A DNA stretch of 64,000 bases. Origin: Omphalotus guepiniiformis (taxonomy: Eukaryota; Basidiomycota; Agaricomycetes; Agaricales; Omphalotaceae). Below the pieces are notes generated by a model. It searched no databases. It saw only the letters and a list, made by a program, of their open reading frames with translations, and was not told where the DNA came from. Shown one piece after another: positions 55,753-64,000 of this stretch. The position numbers and the translations under genes are program-made. Numbering within the stretch: the stretch's first letter is position 1; every line of letters begins with the position of its first letter. The stretch lies in the NCBI GenBank assembly GCA_028554645.1, contig JAQOOI010000079.1, positions 744,001 through 808,000 on the forward strand. The letters are read 5' to 3'.

Positions 55753-58151
55753 ATGTCCACGTCCACGTCCGCACTACCCCTTCTCCTCCCCTCACCTTAC
55801 CTCTCTTCCTCTTCCTCCCCTTCTCACCCTCCGCACCCCTCTCACCGCACTCAACCCACTCATCCCTCTCAAGCTACCCCAAACACGCACACGAACACCC
55901 ACACATACATAAACTGGACCCCATCACAATACACGTCCGCACCACACGCGCCCCCGATCGAAGATTCCAAGACGCTTACTCTCGGGCTTGGCTCCGGGGG
56001 GGACGAGGTCCTTGGGGGTGGGGGTGCAGCCGGGGTCGGGGTAGGAGGGGGCGTAGGAGGGGTAGGAGGGGGGGTGGGGGCCAAACAACTTGTGATTAAG
56101 AAGACTCGACCTAGGAGGACTGTTGATTATAATGGGGGGTTGGGGAGGTGGGTTTTGGTGAGTCGTGTTTAAAAGGGAGATTCAGGGGGGGGTGCTGATG
56201 CGCGGGGGTAGATGAGGAAACTTAGGGTCAATCCTTATTATGTGCCGAGTGTTAGACCTTGTGTTTCTTCGATTGTTGATGTGAGTCGGGACTCCCTTGG
56301 GTGTTTTGTTGGGGGTGTGCTAAAGGAGGAAAACAAAAACTTTGTAGGTTCTACCACCAAAAGCCTATCCGGATAACGCATCGACATCACTTTGTACGAA
56401 ATTCGTTCATACGTCAACTAATAAAGTTCGATGTCCTGTTAATGTCGTTACCGTGCGTCCCCCTCTACACCAATTCCTCATTCATTCATTTCATTCAATT
56501 TACCTTCGCAGTGGACCCCCGAAGGCCGACGAGTCCTAACAGGCTCAACATCCGGTGAATTCACACTCTGGAACGGTCTAACATTCAACTTTGAAACAAT
56601 CCTCCAAGCACACGATACATCAATATGTACACTAAAATTCACCCACTCGGGTTCATACCTCCTCTCAACAGATAAATCCGGTATAATCAAATACTTTGAA
56701 CCCAACATGAACAACCTCACCGCCCTATCGGGTTCACCTTCCCGCGAAGCGATCCGAGGGGTGAGTTTCTCGCCGGACGATAGGATGTTTGTTAGTGGGA
56801 GTGATGATTCGAGTGTAAGGATCTGGAATTTTGAGGAAAGTCGTGTTGAGAGGGTACTTGAGGGACATGGATGGGATGTTAAATGTGTTGAGTGGCATCC
56901 GTATAAGGGGTTGGTGTGTAGTGGATCTAAAGATAATTTGATAAAATTTTGGGATCCTAGGAGTGGAGGTGTTGTTAGTACTGTACATTATCATAAGAAT
57001 ACTGTGCAGGCGTTGGGGTGGAGTTGGGATGGGAATCTTTTGGGGAGTGCGAGTAGGGATCAGACGGTTAGGGTTTTTGATGTTAGGGCGTTGAGGGAGT
57101 TGGTTTGTTTGAAGGGACATAGGAAGGAGGTTTGTTGTGAGTGGTGTTTTTTTTTTTTTTTGGATATTTGGGAGGATGCTGATGGTGGGTAATAGCACTT
57201 GCGTGGCATCCGACACATCCTATTCTAGTTTCAGGAGGATCAGAAGGAACAATAATTCATTGGGACATCTCATCAACACCAACACCTACATTCTTCTCTT
57301 CCTCATCGCCCATCCCCACCTCCCCCACGTCTACCACATCCCCAGCAACCCAACCAACCCCATCAACAGCAATAGCAATAACCCCAACACCAACTCTAAC
57401 TCCCCGTTCATCACTCCACGAAGCACACGATTCAAACGTCTGGTCACTTTCGTTTCATCCACTGGGTCATCTTTTAGTTTCTGCGAGTAATGATCATACG
57501 ACGAGGTTTTGGAGTCGGGAAAGGCCGGGTGTGGCTGGTGCCGGCGCAGCCGCGGGTTCGGGTTCGGGAGCGGGAGGGTATGGAGCGGGAGGGGATGGGG
57601 ATGATGAGGATTTTGGTGGGTTTGGGTTTGGGTTTGGGGAACAGGATGGGGAGTGGGAGGCTTGGGGTGTTCCTGGGTTTGGTGGGGCGCAAGGCGGAGG
57701 TGCGGGAGCAGGGGGAGGGGCAGGAGGAGGAGGAGGGGGAGGGGGAGGAGGAGTACCGGGATTTGGAAGTTCGTCGGTTCCTGGGACGTCTAGTTCGACG
57801 CCTGTTCCGATGGGTGGAGGTGGGGAGGGGTATGGCAATCCGAATCCGAATCCGAATGGGTATGGGAATGGGATGTATGAGAATCCGAATGCGGGTGCGG
57901 GGGGTTATTATAGAGATAGGGATAGGGATAGGGATAGGGATGTGAGGGATGTGAGGGATGGAGGAGGAGGGGATGGGTATGATGATGGTATACCTGGGTT
58001 TGGTGGGGGTGGGAATGGGGGTGGTGGCGGCGGATGGGGCGGTGGTTTGGGCGGAGGTGGAGGAGGTGGTGGTGGGAGGTGGGGTGGTTCGGGTGGATTT
58101 GGTGGGAGAGGGAGGAGGGGGAGGGGTGGGCATAGGGATGGGGGGAGTTGA
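55753..58151 (+). CDS. pfs2: Polyadenylation factor subunit Pfs2 (WDR33-like WD40 protein)
   Basis: Five exons: 55753-56157, 56212-56280, 56348-56452, 56512-57136 and 57196-58151. Before the propeller lie KKTRPRRTVDYNGGLGRWVL and LPPKAYPDNASTS, hallmarks of Pfs2/WDR33. WD40 repeats follow: VRCPVNVVTWTPEGRRVLTG, SGEFTLWNGLTFNFETILQA, IRGVSFSPDDRMFVSGSDDS, GHGWDVKCVEWHPYKGLV, GSASRDQTVRVFDVRAL, GHRKEVCSLAWHPTHPI and WSLSFHPLGHLL. The product is the WD40 subunit of the cleavage and polyadenylation factor that recognises and processes mRNA 3' ends in the nucleus; the human orthologue helps read AAUAAA. Unusual features are a roughly 120-aa Ser/Pro/Gly-rich N-terminal extension and a Gly-rich C terminus of more than 200 aa with (RD)n and RGRRGRGGHR, suggestive of RNA binding or phase separation. 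A Ser/Thr/Pro insert interrupts the last blades. Confidence 0.95.
57890..57960 (+). repeat. GATAGG/GATGTGAGG tandem repeat coding (RD)n
   Basis: Consecutive hexamers of AGGGAT within the last Pfs2 exon encode RDRDRD followed by VRDVRD. Frame is kept, so the repeat is translated. Confidence 0.8.
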
Positions 58152-58164
58152 TGGATTACCTAAG

Positions 58165-58860
58165 TGTTCGTTTTTGTATGAATTTCACATAAGTTCCGAG
58201 TTCTGAGTTTACTTGTTCTATTCCACGAATACACCTGCATTACGGTGCTTATGTAAGTAGTTTGGTCGTTGGTCATTTGCGTTTGTAGTTGACTGAGTAT
58301 ATGCGTAAATACATACATACACTCGTCTTGTTGCCTTGCTTTGCCTTGCCTCGCCTCGCCCTCGTACTAGCACACCCACGCACGAAACCGAAGCTTACAT
58401 ACACCACGCCACTACCTCCCTCTCTCTGACTCTCTGACTCGGATTTGCCTCGCCTCGCCTCGCCTCGCCTTTCGCTGACCGGAACTCTCGAAAACGACGT
58501 CCACGTGTTCACTTTTGTAGGAATTTCACATAAATTCCCGAGTTCTGAGTTTGATTGGTCTATTCCACGAATTCGAGCCTTTCTTTGGTGTAAGTATGTA
58601 TGTATATAAGTAGTTTAGGCCGTGTTGACTAAGTATATGCATATAACGATATATGCCCACTCGTCTTGCCTTGCCTTGCCTTGCCTTCCTCGTCTCCTAC
58701 GCTAAGACTTACTCGATCTCTATGAGTCCTCCTACTAAGTAGCGTACCACTGAGGCACGAAGCTTACATACGCCACGCCACCACCCTTCCTCGCTCTGAT
58801 TCTCTGACTCGGATTGCCTCGCCTCGCCTCGCTTTTCGCTGGCCGGAACTCTCGAAGGCT
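58165..58860. repeat. Direct duplication of about 340-360 bp downstream of Pfs2
   Basis: Copy 1 (about 58165-58500) and copy 2 (about 58505-58860) share GAATTTCACATAA, CGAGTTCTGAGTTT, TCTATTCCACGAAT, CATTCGTCTTG-like and GCCTTGCC runs, GAAGCTTACATACRCCACGCCA, CTCTGACTCGGATT, CGCCTCGCCTCGCCT and GCTGRCCGGAACTCTCGAA in the same order. Confidence 0.8.
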
Positions 58861-58889
58861 TATGCCACTAGCAGGCTGCAGAACCAATC

Positions 58890-60440
58890 TGAGCCTTTCT
58901 CAAGTAAGTAAGTAAGTAGGGGTAAGGGAATGGAAGTATGGAAGCAAGTAAGTATGGAAGCAAAGTGGCGGTTCACGCGTTGACGCTTTGCGTTTAGGGA
59001 GGTTTAGGGATTTGGTCTTTGGTGTGGGTGCTTCGAGGCTTCGCGGCTTCGAGGGGTCGAGGCCTGTTGAGGCCTAGGATCGAGGGTTTTGATTGGTGTT
59101 AGTGGGTTGATTAGTGAGAAGAAGGAGAAGGAGGAGGGGTAGTGGGAGTGGAAGTTGAAGGTGGAAGTACTGGTAAGTATCGATGGCATATACGTGCGTT
59201 TCTTCTTGTCGATGTTCAAGTGGTTGAATTCGAACTATGTAGACGTCGGTCAGGGTGCTTGAGCGTACGGGAGAGCGGTGTGATACCTATCGACGTCCAC
59301 TGCAAGTCCAAGGTGATGTAAGTTAAGTTGAATTAGGTTCTCCGAGCTGCCCAGGTAATGAAATCCATGTACCCATACGAGTGGGCCAGGCCAGGCCAGA
59401 TCCTCCACTAACCAACTTCAACTTGTACCTTCAACCATGGAAGCGGTGGCGGTTAACACTTTGACGCTTTGGGTTTAAGGAGATTTAGGCCTTTGGCATG
59501 TACCAGGCCAGGTGTTGCCTCGTCCGACCTCGTTGTCAATGATCGAGACTCGAAGGCTTTGTTTGGTGCTAGTGCTAGTATGTAGGAAGTTCAAGTTGAC
59601 TAGTAAGAAGAAGGGGAACCAGTGGAAGTAGGATGAGGGACGAATCGAGTCAAATTGAATCGTTGGTAAGTACTGGTAAGTAAGTATAGTACCACGCGCA
59701 AAGGAAAGGAAAGACTTGTAGTTTGTGCATTATGTCTGAAGTTCATGTTCTGATTGACTAGTAGTATATGTCACGATATCGATGTCCATCAGTGTCCATC
59801 GCGCGCCGCTGAGTCGCCCATCAGCGAGGCGTCGAAGACGATGTAGGTTAACTTGAATTAGGTTCCCCGAGCTGCCCAGGTAATAAAATCCATGTTGAGT
59901 ACGCAGCACGCAGTACACAGTGTTCATCCCAATACCATGACGAGTCAGTCAGTGGGCCAGGCCTCAGATCTCAGACCTTCCACCATCAACCTCAACTTCA
60001 ATCTGTACTTCAAGCCTGCCAAGTTAGCATGGAAGCCCCCGAGTTGGTGGCGGTGGCGGTGGCGGTTAACGCGTTAACGCGTTGACGCTTTGGCTTTAGG
60101 GAGGTTTAGGCCTTTGCCAGCCTTTGGCGTGGGTGTTACTAGGCCACGAGAGTCGAGAGCAGAAGAGCCGTGATCGATGCTAGTACTAGTAAGTTGACTA
60201 CAAGAAGAAGAAAGGACACTGAAACAGATCCTGAAGTGGGGCGAATCGACTCGTTATCGTACGGTAAGTACTGCCAGTGCCAGTAAGTATCACGCTTAGT
60301 TGGGCCTCGTGAAGTTTGTGGTACAGATCGTCGGTGCTTGCAAGAGAGCGGTGTATACCCAAATCATGCCAGTGATCATCGCACATCGCGGGCCTATCGT
60401 CTATCGTCCATCGAGACGTTGAACTACTGTACACAAGTAG
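58890..60440. repeat. Three-copy tandem direct repeat, units of about 480-620 bp
   Basis: A block GTTGACGCTTTG-GTTTAGGGAGGTTTAGG begins near 58979, 59460 and 60081, each followed by GATCGA..., GGTGTTAGTG or GCTAGTACTAGT, and AGAAGAAGG. A second marker, AATTAGGTTCYCCGAGCTGC followed by CCAGGTAAT, appears in copies 1 and 2 (near 59330 and 59857). Confidence 0.75.
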
Positions 60441-61344
60441 TCAAGTAAGTAAGTAATTCTTTCGTTCTTTCTTCTCCGAGGATGCCCATGCCCATCTCAC
60501 ACCTTCTCACACTCGTACTGGGACACTGCTTCTAACTCTCAGTGACGGATCGATCTTCCATTCCACTTATTCCAGTTTAACCAGTTTCACCAATTCATCC
60601 ACCTATCCATCTTCTATCCCATCTTCTATCATTAGCATGTATCCTGGATCCTCCTGGATCCCCACGATCCAGACTGACCTCGACGACTCGAAAGTTCAAG
60701 AACCTGGCGGTGGAAGGTCTTCGCTTGCGGCTTCGTACAGCTTCGTACTACGTAGCGGCGTTAGGAGATAAAGTCAACGTTACTGATAATGTTTATGAAA
60801 TGCTTGAGAGTTCAAAGAATCAATCAATCAATTAAAACAACCTGCACCGCACTTCAAATTCAGATACTGTAAGTCACGGTATTGTCATTGCGGTCGCGAT
60901 CAGCATGGACCATTCGTTCATTCGTCCGTGAGTCGAATCAGAGTCGGAGTCGGAGTGAATTGTAGATGGCATACCGGTAGGTAAGTATTTAAATATCTGT
61001 CTATCCGGACTCGGAGGAGAATTGATCAGCGGCCCGGCAAACTGCTAGCAAAACTGCTGTATGTACTATATACCATGTACTATGTAGTGCGGTTGTTCTG
61101 TTTCTGTTTCTGTACCTCACTCCGAATCGTACCTATGTACTTACCACACATGTCATGTAAGTACCCACCCAACCACCGAACGATCGAAAAATAAAGAAAG
61201 AAAAAGGAAAGGGACTTGAACTATCGAGATGTCACGGCGCGGAGACGGTCGACTACGCGTCGCGCGTCCGATTTGAAGCAGAGCAGAGTTACTGTAGATG
61301 AAGCTTTGAAGCTTTGAAGTCGAAGGAAACGAAAGTAAGTCCAC

Positions 61345-61378
61345 TCGACACGACACGACACGACACGACACGACACGA
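61345..61378. repeat. 5-bp tandem repeat (CGACA)n
   Basis: About seven consecutive copies, ending in CGAAA. Confidence 0.85.
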
Positions 61379-61980
61379 AACGCGACTTGAACGTCGTCAA
61401 CGTCTTCGCGACCCCAAGCTGCCCCAAGTCAGTCGAAGTCAACGAAGCTTTGAAGCTTTGAAGCCGAAGCAAGCCGAAGTCGAAGCCGAAGTCAATCGGA
61501 GAGGAAGCATTGGAGTTGGAGTTGGATCGGAAGAACCTGAGGGAGGGAGAACTCGAACGACACGAGAATCCGAAGCTGGAGAACTGGAGCGCTGAGGCTT
61601 CTCGCTCCTTCTTGCCTCTGGCTTAGCTTCATCGCTAGAGTTCGTCTCGTCTTCGAGATTCTACGCAGCAAGCCAAGCCAAGCCAAGACGAGGACCGTAA
61701 CTCAGCAAGAACTCGCACCTCTCCGCCAGACCCTAACACACCCTAACCTGGCAGGTACTATACCGTACCACCGTACCGTACATTGGCATACACCTCGGGA
61801 CTCATAAACCCCCGGAATCGACCTCGCCGGGTGTAAGTAGCGTAGCGGGTGTAGGTCAGTGTGTAAGTAGGGGTCTAGATTCGAGTTTTTCTGAGAGGCT
61901 TACAGGTTACAGGTTACAGGTACGCCGCTAAGTACAGGCGTATGTATATATGATAGGTACATAGGTACTGAGGTACACTA

Positions 61981-62085
61981 ACAGGCAGGCAGGCAGGCAG
62001 TTAAGTAGTTCCGAACTTCCACATTATCTTCGTTCCTTTCGTTCCTTTCATTCAGTCAGTCAGTCAGCCAAGTCAGTCAGTCAGC
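61981..62085. repeat. Tetranucleotide repeats (CAGG)n and (CAGT)n
   Basis: An ACAGGCAGGCAGGCAGGCAG run at 61981-62000 and TCAGTCAGTCAG runs at about 62053-62085. Confidence 0.8.
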
Positions 62086-62538
62086 TCAGTACAAACTCGT
62101 GTCGTGTAGGTAAGGGCAGTCAAAAATGAATAGAACAAAACAGAACAGAATAGAATCACCTGAATTACTTGACGGCAAACTTTCAATGGGCACCTCTCGC
62201 CGATTCAAAGTTCCGAGTAACGTATGCATGTACATGTAGTTTGTAGTACTTACTAAGCGGCGCGAACTTGAAGGGGGACGGGACGACGTAAAGAAACAGT
62301 GAGTAAGTAAATCGAAAAACAGCCGCTGTTGTACCCCTAAGTATTGATCCTAGGCTATCGAAGGGTAACGTATGTAGTTGAATAGTGAATAGTGAATAGT
62401 TGGGTATGTTGATCAAGTCTCGTCAGGGCGAGGGGGTTAGTTTACAACACGGGATCACGGAATAAAGAGACAGAACGAATTGATCCTGTAAGTACTGTAC
62501 ATACTGTACACATCAATCACACATCTTCAAGTTCATGA

Positions 62539-62590
62539 TGTTCGTTCGTTCGTTCGTTCGTTCGGCTGCCTGACTGACTGACTGACTGTC
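62539..62590. repeat. Tetranucleotide repeats (TTCG)n and (TGAC)n
   Basis: Six consecutive TTCG units are followed within a few bases by four to five TGAC units. Confidence 0.85.
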
Positions 62591-63152
62591 AGTGATGTCG
62601 ATGAATCTTTGACTGACAGACAGACTTGACATTGACTGACTCTGACTCGAATTCAAGTTCGTTCGATTGACCTGGAACCTGTACCTTGAAGCCTGAAGCG
62701 CGAAGCCTTTTCAGTTGAGCTTGAAAGGCTCCTTTGATGTTCCATCAAGAAGCGAAGCCAGGCTCCCCTCCGACGGAACAAAGAATAACGATAACCCAAG
62801 AAAAGGACTTCGGAGGAAAAAAAAAGAACTTGGGAGTTGGAGTTGGGGTGGAGGAAACGCAATTGCTGGGAAATGGAACGATGCGGCGATGCAGCGATGC
62901 GATGCGATGCGATGGTAGCCACACGGATTTTACGTCTGAAGAAACAAATGAAAAAGAAAAATGAATGAATATGAACCACACTTACTTACAGGCGGGTCAC
63001 GGACCTAGGCCTTGGGACTTGTCCGTCCGTAACGTCCGTAACGTCCGTAAGTAAAACCGAAGGGGTACTTTTACTTAAAAGCACACTCAAAGTTGCTTTA
63101 ATCACCCCACCCCAGCACTCGATCCATCCTCACCAGTGCCTCTTTCCCAACG

Positions 63153-64000
63153 ATGCATTTCACAACTCTCCTCATCGCAGGCTTTACCGCCCTCACCAGC
63201 ACCACTACCCAAGTCGCCGCCGCCGATGCAACGACCTTTGTCAACGCAACAGTTTCTTCATCCCTCAGTGCTTCACTCACAGAGGCTAACCACTGGGGTG
63301 CACCCATCCCTCCTTGGGAAAAAGGTTGTCAACCTGGGTGGTATTATGGTGATTACCCTTGGGATATATTGGATATTGTTATTCCGTGGTTGAAAGATAG
63401 CGTGAGTTTCGTTTCCCCTCATCCCCCTTCCCTTGCAAGCCCATCGCATTGCGGGTGTCGGAGGATACATGCGATACTGATTTTCCGTTCCGACATAGTT
63501 GATCTGCGAGATCCTCGACTTACTCCCTCTCTGTCTTCATTGCCCCAAACCGAAACCAACGCCTAGCCCGCCTAGTCAACCAGGTCAACCAGGTGATGGA
63601 TGGACTGTAACGTTCACTGGTCTCTCCGCTGCTGTTCAAGCGGATGATTATTTGACTTATGGACTTGTTGATACCGTTGCTGGTTAGTTCCCCCTTCCTC
63701 CCTCCTCCGTTACGCGGTGTTCGGTTTGAATGAGTGATTGACGACCTCGGTACATAGATTGCGAAACTATGTGTGAGGGTGTTTCTGGATGTACCTTTTT
63801 CAACACGTAAGTTTCATCATCAGCGATTTATTAAACAATTTAATTGAAACACGCACGTTCTACCTCCCCCTCCCCTCGCCCTCTTCCCCTCTCGCAGCGT
63901 ACCACGATGTTAACGGAAAGGTCAGTTATTCCCGATGACTTGTCAATCGTTTACGACTTTGCTGATTGACATAAAAAACCTTCGTGCCTTGAACGAACTG
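63153..64000 (+). CDS. Secreted Cys-rich protein, 5' part (runs off right edge)
   Basis: ATG at 63153 begins a signal peptide (MHFTTLLIAGFTALTSTTTQ, predicted cleavage after VAA). The mature part reads HWGAPIPPWEKGCQPGWYYG and YPWDILDIVIPWLKD. Introns follow at about 63401 (GTGAGT) and 63687 (GTTAGT). The next exons give CEILDLLPLCLHCP, a Pro-rich linker, DGWTVTFTGLSAAVQADDYL, and CETMCEGVSGCTFFNT. This CxxxC...GCTFF pattern resembles secreted fruit-body-type proteins of agarics with a small PAN/apple-like module. The following exon at about 63899 contains YHDVNGK, the expected continuation, but I cannot join it in frame with a canonical GT-AG junction (one base out of phase). The last visible intron starts at about 63920 and the window ends inside it. 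Confidence 0.65.

Larger units (their letters stand above)
58152..63152. other. 5-kb gene-poor, repeat-rich region
   Basis: No coding frame with family resemblance. The region contains two sets of direct duplications, many short tandem repeats and repeated AAGTAAGT tracts. The Pfs2 3' UTR occupies its start and the promoter of the secreted-protein gene its end. Confidence 0.6.

Noticed and set aside
57474..58133. 219-codon antisense ORF over the Pfs2 C terminus
   Set aside because: Pro/Thr/Arg/Ile-repeat translation is the antisense of the Gly-rich coding repeat; no independent signal.

Overview
This window looks like a nuclear segment of an agaricomycete (mushroom-forming basidiomycete) genome. 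Genes are intron-dense, with introns mostly 40-65 nt and carrying GTRNGT donors, CTRAY-like branch sites and YAG acceptors. The families present (HET domain, CCCH/RBR E3 ligase, PHD-chromodomain, 7TM receptor with HLDRVSFR, fungal TET/JBP-like oxygenase, Helitron Rep-helicase) fit that group. Species cannot be named from sequence alone. Exon structures were inferred by eye from splice signals and reading-frame continuity. No similarity search was run and family names are recognition calls.

Layout: 1-724 is the 3' end of an AAA+ ATPase gene (+). 1101-2676 is a flavin monooxygenase (-). 3558-20711 is a mobile or accessory region. It holds a small ORF with an internal tandem repeat, a Helitron Rep-helicase on the minus strand (4319-11892) broken by an apparent 1-nt frameshift next to its HUH motif and fused to a USP-like peptidase domain, a TET/JBP-like 2OG-Fe(II) dioxygenase (-), a Pro/Ser-rich multi-exon protein (-), and three small plus-strand genes of unknown function that start from a divergent intergenic region at 17.6-18.0 kb.

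21129-32896 is conventional gene space on the plus strand: a CCCH x3 / RRM-like / RBR E3 ligase, a HET-domain protein, a DUF202 membrane protein, and a PHD-like plus chromodomain protein with candidate 5-nt and 6-nt microexons. 33440-44982 is a palindromic segmental duplication: MFS transporter (-), 7TM receptor (+), 7TM receptor (-), MFS transporter (+). All four genes look intact, and both MFS copies share a 14-nt microexon. A 2OG-Fe(II) oxygenase of the isopenicillin-N-synthase type follows (45411-47220, -).

47.2-52.7 kb is a gene-poor repeat tract. Then come a DHA1-type MFS exporter (52670-54943), the mRNA 3'-end processing factor Pfs2 (55753-58151), another 5-kb repeat tract, and the 5' part of a secreted-protein gene running off the right edge. 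Housekeeping genes (Pfs2, and possibly the AAA+ ATPase) bracket accessory material. The most interesting units are the TET/JBP-carrying Helitron neighbourhood and the mirror-image receptor-transporter pair.
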